Source: Cycas panzhihuaensis (Eukaryota; Cycadophyta). From it: 64,000 bases of DNA. The notes beneath the pieces were generated by a model that was not told the origin of the DNA, did no database searches, and saw only the letters and a list, made by a program, of their open reading frames with translations. The position numbers and the translations under genes were made by a program. Below, piece after piece: positions 1 through 14,348 of the stretch (the stretch's first letter is position 1; each line of letters begins with the position of its first letter). The stretch covers positions 240,071,741 through 240,135,740 of the forward strand of contig CM041465.1 of the NCBI GenBank assembly GCA_023213395.1, read 5' to 3'.

Positions 1-3000
1 ACTAATAATCAAAACTCAATACAAATCATAAATCATTGTAGCATAAACCATGAAAGCATTGCATTCAAGCTATTGTGAGAAGTGAGCATTACAAATTTCC
101 CAAAAGAGGGCAGTGTCTAAAGATACCAAGATTGCACATCCCTCAATATTTATAATTTGGGAGAGGAGAGAAACTCCTCAACCCCTAAATTTAAAATAAT
201 AATAAAATAATGTTAACTCAAATGAATCTAACTTAACTCAAAGTTAAACTTACTTTAACTTACCTCGACATGTTAAGCATCACATGTTTAAATTGAAGGT
301 TGATGAGGTGTACAATCCTAGTTAGAAAGGTGGGAGTGGAGTGATGATGATTAACTCCAACACTGTAGACATGCTGTCAAAATTCTACTAGAACTACTAG
401 CTTTTGGAAGCATTATTACCCTTCATTGCAAGAATTTGAAGCACATATTCAATATTGCTTGGAGAAGCCTTAAGGAAGAATTCTAGTTTCCATTGGCTAT
501 CATTCCTCAATAAAGGAATTAGTAATCCCCTCTTCATCATTGAGGTAGTCCCTTCATTTTTTGTTCCATCTTGATTGCACCATGATGTGTGAATTTTAGA
601 TGATTGGAGGATAGGTTGTTTCTTTGTTGCATCTTCTTACACTCATATCTTAAATTGTGTCCTTTATTTCTTGGTTTTGCTTGCTATTTTATTCCTTTCT
701 TTAGAACAGGTTTATAATCCAAGGAGAGGTTTCCTAAGTACAACTTAGATAACCAAATTCATAGGGGGATAGTGCCATTTTAAGGCCCTAACCCTTCCTC
801 ATCACTTCATTTACATGCTCAATAGCTCAATGTTGATTCTTACATGTTTTTCTTTGGGTTTATATGATATTTTGCTCACTTCCTATTAGGTATAACATAT
901 ATATATCATATATTATTATAAGAAAAGATAACTTGTATGGAAGGAAGGAGGGTATAATTTTCAAGGCTCAATTCAGCATGCACACTTGAGAAAGTTCGCA
1001 ATCATTATTAACTTCGATTATGCATTATAGAGGTGAGGAGTAATCTCATTTATTTGTAATTTCTCTTGAGTTTGTTGCTTTTACACTCTCTTTTTTCTAT
1101 CATAAGGGTGTCTGGTAAGTGGAGATGCTTCTAGATTTCTCTTAGGAGCAAGTAAGTTTAGCCCCCTCCTCTCCTTCCACATTAAGTATAGGGTGATTAC
1201 GAGTAGTAAGTTTCCTCTTCATCAAACATCCATTCTTGCAAGTGCTCATTATGACTTTTTTGCCTTTTGCAACATTTTCTTTATTTACTTTCTCTTTTCA
1301 ATTTCAAAAAAAATTAGAAAAAAAAAAAAAAATCAGATAGGGAGAGTAGGAAGAGAAAAAGAAGAATAGAAAAAGTAGAGAGAGGTATATCATAATTTGA
1401 TTGTTCCTCTTCCTTCCTTTCTCTCTCATATCCTCCCACTCACATCCCAAAAAATAAAGAGAAATAGAAAAGGGGAAAAAAAAAAAGAAAAAGTTTATTT
1501 TACCTTTTTCCATATTTTATTGTATTATTCTTTCCTTGTTACTTTACTCGTGTTATGCTAACTCTTCAAAAAAAAGAAAAAAAAAAGCAAGAGAAAACAA
1601 AAAGAAATGCATACATATAGTTTAAGGCTTGAATTACATTTGAGGAAACCCAAGTGAAGGGAAGGATCACATAGTTGTAAGTCCTCAAACTTGTGGTGTG
1701 ATATTGTTCTTTCTAGTTAAGGTTGCTTCCTTTACATTCATTGAATAAAACAACATATAGGTGTATGTGTGTTTCGATCCTTATTCCTCTTAGATTGCCA
1801 ATAGATTTGTCATATCAGAAATTAGGACCACCCACATACATATATCAACATTTGGGTTGCCTTAGGACAGCCATACTTTCATCATCTAGAACCATAATAC
1901 ATCTCTCATTCATATCCAAGAGGCACACAAGTGCCTTAAGCTAGGTTTTAAATTACGTTCATCCTCCAAACTTGCCACCCACATCTTAGGCTTGTTTTAC
2001 TAAGTTTATTGGTTGTATTCTACACCCTTCTTTAGTGTATTTCAGAGATAAAATCCTAAATGATTATTCTAAGTACTACTTTATTGGTTCTATAATTTTG
2101 AGCCTAAGAATATTTATATAGAATTTACTAGCCCTATAAAAATGCATCTAAGAAAATAACCAAGCATAATGCATCCACTCTATGAATCTAGACTAGAGGA
2201 TAACCAAATAGAACTCATCTACCCAATAATATTGATCCAAGGAATGATCCTACTAAATTTATCTAACTTTTAAAGCTAATCAAAAGATAATCATGTAGTA
2301 AATATAATCCTTATCCATGTTATGCTCATTCATATATTTTGTCAAACATTTGGTGTGTATCCTTAATATGATATCAACTATCTACTACCTCAAAACTAAA
2401 CCATAGAATACCATAGAAGAATTTATATCCTTAATGACATCATCTCTCCACTATTTAGTGCCATCAACCTAATATTATTTTGATTTAACTAACTCAATAT
2501 TGTGATTATATAATCAACTCAAATCTTGCCAATACCATAAGCTCAATATGTTTTATATAGTCCATTCTTTATAGCTTTATGACTTAAATTGATGTTTCCC
2601 CATTTAGAATCAAGATCATACCTTACTTATTATGACTTTGCATAGTGAAAATTTGAGATCATGCTCTCTTCCATGTTGTCCTATGCTATCTTTTATTTTT
2701 TTTTGTATGTGTCCATATGATTAATTACGCTTGAGAACTAGTGAAATCTGCTAATAGATAAATGATATTTAAATATCACCCTTTCATATTCCTTCTTTAT
2801 TATTTCATCTTTTCTATTTTGAATTTACCTTCTATTACTTAGAGGCTTAAAAATCAAGATTTTAAATATTTTTACTTGTATTTTTATACCCTAATATACT
2901 TTTATTTGAGCTAAGTAACTTAATTACAAAGATGGAGGAGTGTTTCTTTGTATTTGGTTCTCAATTATTCATTTGTGAATAATCCTTCACATTTTAATGA

Positions 3001-6000
3001 ATCCATAAAAATCACTTAAGTCCATCAACTACCCTTACATCTTTATTTTCCCCTTTATTCCTCCTTCATCCATATCGTATGCTCTCTCACTTATGCTACT
3101 TATCCAAAGTAACCTAGTTATGTTTTATATTATGTAAACAATAAATAAAGGAATAATTATACATTGTATAAGATAAACAATATTAAAGTATAGGTGGGCT
3201 AAATCCTAACACCTATTATCTACTAAAAGAAGAAATCAAGTGGTACATCCCTACACATAGTGTTATATAACTAAACATACACATTACATGGGAATGGATA
3301 AAGTAGAAGGAGAAATCATACATTACCTTATCATTGAATTAATGGTTTGTTTGTTATTGGTACCTTAATATAGCCTCAATTAGTGCTTTAACCTATCCAC
3401 AATTAGTTGATTAACCAAGTCTTCACTAAGCCCTTACAGGCATTTCTTTAGAATTGAATAGAATAATTCCCATATCAACTAAACAAAAACCATGAAGATT
3501 TATATTAACTCGACACTAAACTTTGCCACAGTGTTTAAACTCCATTACAAGGGAAAATTGCTTAACTAGATGTGAACTCCACATCTACCTTAGAATCTAT
3601 GATTTGTTGACTTGAGTCTAAGTTAAATAAAGTTAACTCCATCCTCTCTCTAGGCCCTAAGTTTATCTCCCATTAAATAAGCTTAGGGTGGGATGCCACT
3701 TTGCCATGAGAGTGATATAAACTTATTTATTAGGATGTTGATTGAAGATAAGCACTCTATTTATGTTTTTATTCAATTGGGTTCTAATGATGTTATCCTA
3801 TAAGATATTGACAATAACAAGTATACTAAGCCAAGGAGAGATAAGGGATTTAAATTTATGAGTTTCTGAGCTCAATATAATATCCTTACCCTTTTGGCAT
3901 AATCTTTAGTCATAACATGTAAGAGGAAAATAATGCATTTATTATTTAGCTGATGTTTCATTAATGAGATATATAAGACCATAATGTTTGATTAAAGCAT
4001 CAAATTTAAGTGATCTAAAGGTAAATTTAACTAGTTTTATGAAAATTATATACTAAATTGAATTGTTATCTTCTTTTGTCACCACATCATTTTTATAACT
4101 GACCTATTACATAACTTATCTATTTTCCTTCTAAGATCTTCCTTTTCATAGTAAATTAATTAAGATTTGAAGTATTATATAGTAAAGCATCCAAAGACTC
4201 TTATGAGGTGGTTAGGAGAGTAATGAGTTATTTAAGGTACTCAACTTACACAACTTCTTGCAATAGCATGAGGGATAAAATATAAGTAGAAATAAGGAGA
4301 TTATATGCTCATCCATCACTATAACCTCAAGAGAAGGATGTGATTCACATAACTCAATACAAGACCTTAAGCAAAAGACCTAGGGCAATGAAAACAGACC
4401 AACAACTCCTTTGAGGAGACTCATGTACATTGTGGATGTGAATGCATAGATGGAGGGTGCAAAGAAAGATGGAAGGTTGTGTGTTGAAATAATGAAAAAA
4501 GAGGAATAAATGAGGATAATGCAAGTAATATTAAACTACCTAGCTAAGCAATTGATCAATGAATGAATAAACAAGTTAATTTATCACTAATTTAGGTATA
4601 AGTAGTCAAAGTAAAAGAGAAAACCTAGTTATGTAAAATTCCTAAGAAGGAGTAAATAACACCTAAAGTAGATCCTAAGAAAATTAGGAGATATGTTAGG
4701 GCATGAATGAACTAAATGTTATTAAAATCCTATGAACCTAACCTAGGATCTATGTCCCCCTAAAGGTATTAGCATCTCTGATCTCAACCATCTAAAGTAT
4801 GTACTCCTCAACTCAAACTAAAAGAACAAAAAAATTGATAAGAAGTAAGATGTAAAGGAATTAGATCATAGGTTAAAGACTAGCTTGTCAATCAATTGGT
4901 AGGGACTTTCTCACTGAGTAACTTCACACCTATGAATATGGGAAGCCTAAGGATGCTTACATCTAATTTTGGATAATCTTAAACTTCTTAGAGGAGAATG
5001 AGATAAGAAGAATCCACTCTTCATGATTTGGAAAGTACTCACTCAATTCTCATAACTACACATAATTAGAATAGTTTCCCACCACCAAGTCACTTAGAAT
5101 ACAATGAGATGAGCCCAAGCCTTAGGTACAAGGCCAATGTGAATCCCTCCTTTATATAGGTGATATCTTAGCATTAAAAGATTAAAGAGTAAAGAAGAAA
5201 ATGCTAAATACCAACTAGCATGGAATTTCATTTTGAATATACATAACATAAAGTCTTATCTAATGCATAGACCTACACCCTACAAGTTCAAGGGTTCATA
5301 ATTATGTGTTTAATTCTCATTCCACTACAAGTTTTATAAGCAAGCAAGACCTATATTTAACTCAAATCATTTATCCCTTTTCAATTTTATGATATAATTA
5401 ATTTGAAATTAAAAGAACAAGGGAGGAAAAGCATATGCATGCATGCATTCATAATCAAATAATGTCTTTTTCTTTCATTATTTTAAATGAAAAAGGGGGA
5501 AAAGGGGGAAATAATTTTGTTTCTAAATGTTAAAGCAAAAATTGGTTTGTTAATCTATTTTAATTTTTAGTGAGTTTAAATTTGAAGAGATAAAAGGAAA
5601 GGGGAAAAAATGATAATAGCCTTTAGCATGCTTCCAAACTTCACTTTTACTTTTGTCTTACCTTCATTTTCTACCATGCAGGGTAAAAAACAAGCACTCA
5701 AATTCACTTGTTAGGAGATTAGTAAAATCTAAGAAAAATATAATAGTATTTACACTTGCCAGATTAGTTCATGAGGAAAAAATGTTTGCAAATAAAATAA
5801 AATTTCCTAAAAATGGTTTCAAAAGCAACTTTGACTTTAGGCAAAAATGTTAATACTTAGACTGAAACTGGCATCACATCCCCTACCCCATAGATAATTT
5901 TGTTTTATAGGAATATCATTGAGAACTCCATGTCACTTTCCCCTTGCCACTTGCAACTAAAACAACTTCTAGAATGCTCTTTAACTTGTCATGTTAGCCA

Positions 6001-8690
6001 AAATAGAAAGGTAATATATATTTGCAAAACATTAAAAGTAAACTTAAAAGCTTTTGACCTAAAACTATTTGACATGCATTGTGGTAAAGAGAAGGCTTCA
6101 AATATGGTAAAGCATCATCATAAATGGACCTCAATCAATATAAAAGATTCCTTTAAGCCTTGGTAGGTTCCTTTAGTACAAGAAGACAATAGTTAGGGAA
6201 AGAAATAAAGTATAGATGGAGACAAATAAAATAATAATAAAAAAGATGAAGATAGAGTCAAAATCAATGCTTTACTATAGAATTTCCTTGATCACTAGTT
6301 AGGGACCCAATGCTCTAAGGTTCTAGTTATCCACAACTCAATAGACACTCTAAATTCCCCCCAAGATCACTCTCCAATAAGTAACTTAAAGTCTCAAATT
6401 ATGATAGAAAATGAGGGCAAATTTTAATAATACTTTGTTATAGATTGTATCTTCCCCTCCAAATGAAATTGGAGCCTTATTTATAGAGTTACAAGGGGTG
6501 GAATATGACCTATGGTTTTATAAAGGAGAAGATAAAAATTTAATACTAGATAGGTGGAGAATTTAGTGGGTTTCGCTCCATGTGAAAAGGGCCCATTATT
6601 TTTAGAAAACTAAGGGTAAAACCACATGGCTTTTCCCTAATGAGAGAAAGGAGAGAGTGGAGTATTAACTCATTATCCCTCCCATGAAGCCAAACATTAA
6701 TTCTAAAGGAGAAATGTTAGTAAAATTATATTTATCATGAAAAAGGTATGCACTTGCAAATTTACAATAGTGCATGATGCATCGTTTTATTTTTAAAAAT
6801 GGTGCATCATTCACCATTATACTCTTTGTAATGGTATGTGTTGCACTCTTATTCTACACAAAGTCTTGTCGCAAATTAGGCACAAATATCATTCCATAGG
6901 GAGTCGCATACTTACATTTTTGTAATAGTGCATTGATACCATTATGGTTTTTATAACAATAGATGATGCATAGTTATGAAAATTATAATGGTATCAACAT
7001 TTGTAATGGTATTAGGAGATGATAAAAAATGCTAAAAATTTTAGAAATTTTACAAAACAAAAAGAGGTAAAAAATGATGAATAAAAAATGGAAAAAGATG
7101 CCAAAGGAGTTTAAGGTGCATTGGGGATTCATTTCTTATTAAATGGGAGTTGAGCATATGATTTTTATTGTACCACTTATAGATATTTTATTATCATTAA
7201 TCAAGTATTGGTACCCATAACTAAACAACAAGCAAACATTAGTTCACATATAAATAAAAGCATGAAATCAACTGAAATATAAACAACAAATATATACATA
7301 CCTTATCTATGTTGTGATAGATGTTGGAATCCCAATTTCTAGGAAGTAACCACCATTAGAAAGTTTAAGTGTTGTAACATTTTACTATAGTATGGGGGGT
7401 TTGAATTAAGAGTAGCAATGAGAAGGTTAGAGGGGTCACTCGATACCATTACTATGTCTAAGTATTGTCAACTAGTTTTCCATAAAGTATTTAGTTTGAA
7501 ATATTAGTAATCCAATTTTAAATTTCACAAGTAAGTGTTATAGTTTATTTTTCTAAAAATGATTATATCCCATATATAACTACTTATAGAGTACTCATCT
7601 TTCATGTAATGCCTTTGGTATTATTATGGTATATGAATTAATGAGCATAGGTAATAAACATTTATTAATTAATTGTTCCTAACATTTTTAGTTCACTACT
7701 ATGCTTTGGCTTAGGCTAAGTCAGAACTCGTTTGTTGTATTCGCTTGTGTGAACAAAGTTCCATTTATTGCTTCATCAGAACTTGATTTATAATCACTCT
7801 TTAAAAGCATCTTTTAAATATTTAATACAAGTGTTCTAAGTAATCTAAATAATATCAGTTGAAATCCATGAATATTGTCTTAAGGCCAAATTATAAAGTC
7901 TTTGTATTCTTTTACTTGATCTATTCATATACGATCCATGGGAAAGTGATAGTTACACAAGGTGGTTGCTACATGTTAAAAGTAGCACAACTTTAAAAAT
8001 TCTTAGTGTTAATGGGTTCGGGTGGAAAGTGATATGTGCCTAAGTGATTTTGACATATTAAATCCCCCTTTTCCAAGGCTTCTCAAGTTTAAAAAGTCCA
8101 TTCTAAATTAGAAAAGAGAAAAAGGAAGCAAGTAACCAACCTATAGGAAGCTCACTATTTGTCCCTTTTGGAAATCTAAGCCTTTATATTCATTTTCAAT
8201 GATTAGCACAATGAGATTTCTTTATTATCAAGTGGACATTTTCAATCTTAGCCTGAGTAAGCTTTTTCATTTATAATAGTTGAGTTGTTAATGAATTATG
8301 ACATGTATATATTAATGATACTTTACATGAACTTTATTTGCATTATTCCTTAAGCTATTAAACAAACAACTCATATACATTAATAAATACAACACTCATG
8401 TATCAAATATAATATCACAAACCATGTGATGAGAATAGTGATTAGTACAATAGCATAAGATCTCCAATGTTTATACTTCCAATTAAACCATTGCATCCAG
8501 AAGTTGTAGTGTTCTTTAATAACTCGGGAAGCACAATGGTCAATCAATTAGGGCATTTAATCTAACTATGAATGGTAGAGATACCATCCCTAGCATAATG
8601 CATAAAGCATATACCATATATATCTTTTTCCACTAATCAAGAAACAATGAAATACCCATAAAACTCACACCACATATTTCTCTATCCCCT
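1..8690. other. AT-rich intergenic DNA without supported genes
   Basis: This stretch is strongly AT-rich and rich in stops in all frames. The open frames are short (under 90 codons), low in complexity or without recognisable motifs. Examples are the poly-A/T-derived frame near 1,304-1,513 and an 88-codon frame at 5,900-6,166, for which I recognise no domain. There are short A-runs near 1,311-1,332 and purine-rich runs near 5,490-5,510. I see no LTR, no tRNA-like structure and no conserved protein. Old, unrecognisable transposon remains are possible. Confidence 0.6.
6933..6997. repeat. 13-bp perfect inverted repeat, 39-bp loop
   Basis: TTGATACCATTAT (6,933-6,945) is exactly inverted as ATAATGGTATCAA (6,985-6,997). 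Just upstream (about 6,770-6,805) a second imperfect hairpin pairs GATGCA with TGCATC. The area may be the remains of a small hairpin transposon (MITE-like), but no target duplication is visible. Confidence 0.5.
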
Positions 8691-9139
8691 CTTGATGTAG
8701 AAGTAATGCATTACCATTCCTTGGCCCCTAGCCACTCTCTACTTTTGAAGAGCAATAGTAATTTTTGTAATATATAAGTGCGTGCTATCTAACTTTTCCA
8801 ATTGCCCCCTTGGCCCCACCACCCACCTAGTGGCTACACGAAAAGATGCACTTCAGTAAAGGAAAGGGACTCTCATGGGTCCTTCACATGCGTGCGAGGC
8901 ACGAAATAACTACTAAAGCGGAAAGGAGGGACAAATCAAATGCTCTCCGCTTTTGGCAATAAAGCTGCTCGTAATAGCTTTTAAGCGTTCAGGAATATAA
9001 TGCAAGGACCTTTTATAGTGCAATCTACATGGTGTACAGAATAAATAAATGTACATTTGCTTGAAAGTTTGGGATTCGATAGATGTCATTGAAACTCAAT
9101 TAATTTTTTATTATTTTTATTATTATTCCAACCAGGGAA
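8691..9139. other. Transition zone flanking the CpG-rich block
   Basis: Base composition shifts from AT-rich to mixed, with several CpG sites (for example near 8,890-8,990). A TATA-like stretch lies around 8,995-9,020. Nothing proves transcription, and no reading frame of note is present. Confidence 0.3.
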
Positions 9140-9490
9140 GAGACAGGAAACGGGTAGAGACCGTTGCACATGGCTCGGACGGACTAAAGGAAATGGACTT
9201 ACGGGACAGCGTGCACTATCTCCTGAATGGCGAGCCCTTTAGCGACTGCGTGCATTGTCCCCACAAAGCTTTCGCACCATTATTTATTTCCGTCTCTGTA
9301 CGATCAATGGAAGTGAAGACCGAACACGGTCGGTACCGGACAAGCAACGCATGACGGCGCATTTCCGTAGTTCTATCGACTGTTACTTGCCACTGCCCGG
9401 CAACGTGATTGCCAACATCGAGTCGGCGGGAATGAATGAAGCACGCGACATGGAGTTGGGAGTCGGGCGGTTGGAGCTCCGCTAGATTTC
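9140..9490. other. CpG-rich island, possible promoter or first-exon region
   Basis: This block of about 350 bp is GC-rich and dense in CpG, unlike the AT-rich DNA on both sides. Two overlapping + strand frames cross it (9,049-9,354 and 9,255-9,485), but neither translation shows a domain I recognise. It contains a small hairpin, GACCG-AACA-CGGTC, at 9,318-9,331. In plant DNA, retained CpG usually means low methylation, as at promoters and 5' exons of active genes. A recently inserted fragment is an alternative. No splice or start signal is decisive. Confidence 0.45.
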
Positions 9491-10406
9491 CGAGTAAACA
9501 ACAATATATATTTTGGTGCTTCTACGGGGTGCACGTATGTGTAGTGGGTGAGATTTCATGACTAAAATATGTGGCATGGTTTGGGGCCCTCCCCTCTAGC
9601 CCAGCGTTGGGTCAGGCCTGTTGATTTGTCCAGTCATCCGAAATGGGTTGGAGTTTGATGGCCTAAAAAAATCCATGGTCAATTTGAAGGGTACTCTCAA
9701 AGATTCTAGTCATGCTTTCTTTGGGAGTAGTTTTAGAATCTTTTTTATTATTTGAAAATGAGAGATGTATATATAATATTCCAACTTTGGCCTATTCACG
9801 GTTGGGAATTAAATTCCAAGTCTAGTTTAAATAGCTCTTGTTTTGGACCACCTAAATGGAATCTCTTGTGATGTTTGTTGATTTTAGTTTTCAAAGAGCC
9901 AAGCCTTTTATTTTGAACATGTTGTTCGAAGTAATTGTGAATTTGTTTTGTTCAAATTGGAGAACATTATTTTATTTATTCAATATGAATGAAGGTCATT
10001 GAATATATGCAGCTAGTGTAGGCAATGGAGATATTAAATGTATGTACCTATAACATTTTCTTAATGGCTTTTGTTTTCAAGAAGCTCAACAAAATTCCAT
10101 GATCTTTTTTTAAAAGGGCTCAAGGACATATACAATAGTTCAAATTCAAACTTAGTTTAGGGCTTCTTGATTGGAGGTTCGTCTTAGTTGAACCTAACTA
10201 AGAGAGGTTTGGTCTGGTTGAACCTCATGTAAGAATTAGGTTAGGCTAGTCAAACTCGGCCAAGGAAAAGCTGCCTCCCCCATTGAAATAAAAGTTTTCA
10301 AAATAGGTAAAAGGACAACAAGGAATTACAATGGCCGACTATGAATTAACTTGACTTTTTTTCCAATTATATAAACTCACTTTCATGGTTTTAGAGCTCA
10401 TTTGAG
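9491..10406. other. Gene-free stretch
   Basis: Ordinary AT-rich sequence with no frame of note, no LTR ends and no repeats I can recognise. It separates the CpG-rich block from the microsatellite. Confidence 0.5.
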
Positions 10407-10477
10407 AATATATATATATATATATGTATGTATGTATGTATGTGTATATGTATGTATGTATGTATATATATATATAT

Positions 10478-10549
<72 letters not shown>

Positions 10550-10596
10550 ATACATATACATATATATATATATATATATATGTATGTATTTGTGTG

Positions 10597-10634
<38 letters not shown>

Positions 10635-10636
10635 TT

Positions 10637-10669
<33 letters not shown>

Positions 10670-10713
10670 GTGTATGTGTATATATATATACATACATACA
10701 TACATATATATAT

Positions 10714-10787
<74 letters not shown>

Positions 10788-10923
10788 ATACATATATATA
10801 TACATATATATATATATGTATTTGTGTATATATGTATATATATATATATATATAGATATATATATGTATATATAGATATATATATATACACACACACATA
10901 CATATATATATCTATATAGATAG

Positions 10924-10966
<43 letters not shown>

Positions 10967-10997
10967 CATATATATACATACATACATATACACACAT

Positions 10998-11041
<44 letters not shown>
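10407..11041. repeat. Compound TA/TATG/TG microsatellite
   Basis: About 635 bp of (TA)n interrupted by TATG, TGTG and their complements. Long open frames of Tyr, Ile, Thr, His and Val codons on both strands here are artefacts of the repeat and not genes. Much of the tract is self-complementary and could form hairpins or cruciforms. Confidence 0.97.
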
Positions 11042-11046
<5 letters not shown>

Positions 11047-11711
11047 TTCTAAATTAGAGTTTAAATGAGATTAAAAACATGTTTTTGAGCCAATTTATTA
11101 GGATCTAGAAGCGCATCTCTAGGGGTCACTAAGAATACAACACTCTAGTTAGATACTAAGGTCAAGGAAAAGGGATCTAGAGGTGTAAAAGAGGGTTAGA
11201 TTACCCTCAAAGGGAGTCCATGCATCAAAACACAGGTTTGAGGACCCTCAACATGCACATCCCTCTATCTATTTTGGAGGGTTGAGAATGTTGAGATGAA
11301 ATGTTGTGTTTAGGTCATGGAAACAATGGCATTCTCGGGTTACCGAGTGGCCTAGGTAAGACTCTCCTATCCTTGATGAGAAGGAAAGAGATAATGACTC
11401 CTTTTCAGAAAAGGGAATCGAGATATGGATGAGAAACAAGGTACAAAACAAAGGTTTTAAGTTGTTTGCTTTTGCCTAAAGGATTACCTTTAGGGTTTGG
11501 GATATTATGCAAGGTTTTGTTTGTGGTTTCATTTGGATAGGTGAGGGGTTTATGTTACACTTTGTTTTGAGGTATAGTATCTTGTGTAAAAATGCAATTG
11601 TGAGGTTTGTAAAACAAAATATATGTTTTAACAATGTATGTAAATTGTGATCACTCACTTTCTGGCTCACTCTCCTTTTCTTTTGTCTAAAGAAATCTAG
11701 TCCAGAGATGC

Positions 11712-11742
<31 letters not shown>

Positions 11743-12410
11743 TAAATAATGCTTATGCAACGTTTTCTTTTCAATTTGTTTTCTTTCTGTGCAAGAAGAA
11801 ATGCATTCACTCACACTATGTTTCCCAACTTTGTTTCTACATACGTGTATGTATGCAAAACAAGGAGAGAAGGGATAACATTTATGCAATACCTTCTTTT
11901 CAATGCAAAAAAGAAGAAACACTCTTTTAACTTAAGGTTTCACTTTTATTTTTATGTGCAACATGCATATCTAAGTAAAAGAAAGAATCTTTTCCTACTA
12001 TGCTCTTTTCGTAAAGGGGAAGAGAGAGGACAAAAATGCATGCATATATATTTACTTTCCTTTTCCTACGAATACAAATGAATATGTTACGTGCAACTAA
12101 ATCTTTCATTTTTGTTGCAAATAACCAATGGATGAACTTAAAGGAAGCAAAAAAAGAGAGGGGGGTTTAGGAGGAGTACACTCGTCAATTACGCTTGGTG
12201 ACGATCTTGTCATAGCTCATTCCCCACTCTTCTCTTGCCGATGGCGCAACCTCTCTTGTTGTTACAAAAGTCATCGGGAACAAAAGGAGCTTCCTTACCT
12301 TCCTCAAGTTCAAATGGAAAGTTGCAAAAATGAAAAGAAAGGAAAGAGACAAAGCAAAAACAAACAATAACTATGACGCTAAAACATGAATTAGAATTTT
12401 TAAATTTTGA
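11042..12410. other. Gene-free stretch with simple repeats
   Basis: AT-rich DNA with several short overlapping open frames (60-150 codons) on both strands, none with a recognisable motif. It contains the (GA)n tract listed separately. By position it could have held the 3' LTR and extra RNase H of element B, but I see neither, so B appears truncated near 12.4 kb. Confidence 0.4.
11714..11742. repeat. (AG)n microsatellite
   Basis: About 14 uninterrupted AG units, followed by TAAATAATG. Confidence 0.95.
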
Positions 12411-14348
12411 GTGGGAATTCTGTGATATCACAGATTTTCCTATGGTACTATAGATATTCCCATGGGGCGCAAAAAGAATTTGCAGGGCCTATAGATGTAT
12501 TTGTGGTGATGTGAATATAACTATGGGGTAAGGGAAGACAAAGGAAATTTATAAAGAATTTCCTAGTTTAATTTAACTTTTTTTTTTTGGTTATTTAACT
12601 TCATTAGAGAGTGCCCATGATTCTACAAGGTAGTAGGGGATTAGTTGATGATATGGTGGGTGTTTTCTTCTAGTCTATTATAGTAGTTGACAGTCGTGAG
12701 AACATCAGATCTCCAATGTTGGGCTTTGTAGAGTTCATGGAATGCCAACACTGAGCTATATTTAGGTGTTGTGGCTTGCTCCGGATAGTCTGTTCACGAC
12801 AGTATGCATTAGACTAGGCACTTATGATAGATATACCTTCTCATTGGGATTACCGAAGGCACATCTTCCATCTCCCACTAGTGAGGGATGTCATCATTAC
12901 TGCAGTAGATGTTAGGAGGATTATGGAGGTCCTTGCTAGTGCGGCACTAGCTGTGTTGCGGACTTTGCCCAGCACAGATGCATCATACAAGGAAGCAACT
13001 GGGTTTTTCTATGGCAAGGGTCGTTAGGACTAGAGAGGGTTGTCGCTTAGGACCATAGTGCTATCTGGGATTCCTTGTGTGAGGAAGATGATTATTTTCG
13101 TCATTCTATTCTAGATCTCCTAGAAATAGAACTACAAAGACGTCCCAAGAGGCTGGATGGACACCATTAGGTGGTGTGAGGTAGGATGGAGGTTCGACTG
13201 GGCTACTTTGATAGTGGCCAATCTCATACCTTAGCTTGATCAGATTTGATCCATTGGACAGGGAGGACTCTCATATTGCTTCCTATTACAATGTTGGTTT
13301 TTCGATCATTTCTTAGGAGTGGGACCAATGACAGGGTCACAACCGATACTAGCTAGCACTCCCCTCTTCCATCGATGGCCATCATAGTTTAGGGGCGTAA
13401 GAGAGCTGACATAGGTTAGGAGGTCAATTGCAATAACGTCTCTAGATTTGTTTATGATCAATGGCTTTGTGAGCCAACTATACTGCACAGTTCATTAGGA
13501 TATGATCAATGACTTTGTGAGCCAACTATACTGCAAGGGTCTCGGTAATGGAGCCAACAGAAGATGAGGGCCAGGGAGAGGCACCTATACATCCAGAGAT
13601 AGATGTAGCATTGGTAGCTAAAGGATAGTTAGTTGTAGCTACGATAGGAGAGGAGATCTTAAGAGCTGAAGAAGTAGAGGTTGAAGAAGCACCAATTGCC
13701 CCAAGAGTGAAGGGCCTAATAGTTGGAGAGGCACCAACTACCCTAGGAGGTGAGCTTTTCCCCTTTTGTAGCTATAGCTTTGGTTCATATATATTTAATT
13801 GAGGTTTCATGATATTATTGTTTATGATCATGGATTTTTATTTATATCCTACATTGACACATGGTTTTGCATGGTTGGCAGGTGGAGGGATCACTAGAGA
13901 GCTAATCAATAGGGCTATAGCTGAGTTGTTCCCATAAGTATATGAGGAGGGTCAGCCTTTTATTATAGATAGCAGGGAGCTAGGCTTGGCACAACTTCAC
14001 ACAACTACTTTTACTCCAATCGTCCGTGTTCGGGATATTTGGGCTATGGAGGACCAAGAGCAATAGATGACAGAGGATCAAAGGTGGATAGAGAGAGATC
14101 AACTCCAAGCTAAGAGGGACTAGTTGCAAGCTCAAGTGGAGGAGTTGGAGGCCCAGGCAAGAGATAAAGAGGTAGATCTAGGGGTCAAGGTGAGGTTCGC
14201 GGTGCTTGAGGAGTGGTTCAGGGGACTCCAGGAGGAGTGAGACCATATACGAGCATGCTATGATAGGCTAGTAGACCAGATAGCGACCAAGTCCTCTCGT
14301 TCCCATATCCACATAGCCAATTCATCCCAAAGGAGGTTGAGAGATGAT

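Noticed and set aside
1304-1513. 69-codon Phe-rich frame
   Set aside because: Product of A- and T-runs; low complexity, no homology signal.
5900-6166. 88-codon frame as a host exon
   Set aside because: No recognisable domain, ordinary AT-rich codons, no partner exons or conservation evidence available.
10339-11011. Long open frames of 140-206 codons on both strands
   Set aside because: They are translations of the TA/TG microsatellite (Tyr-Ile-His-Thr runs) and occur in several frames at once.
12128-12370. 80-codon + frame and opposing 60- and 73-codon - frames
   Set aside because: No conserved motif, overlapping frames on both strands, no splice context.
11042-12410. Possible 3' LTR and RNase H of element B left of its PMD gene
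   Set aside because: No LTR tip, polypurine tract or RNase H motif is visible. (GA)n and T-rich patches resemble LTR composition only superficially.
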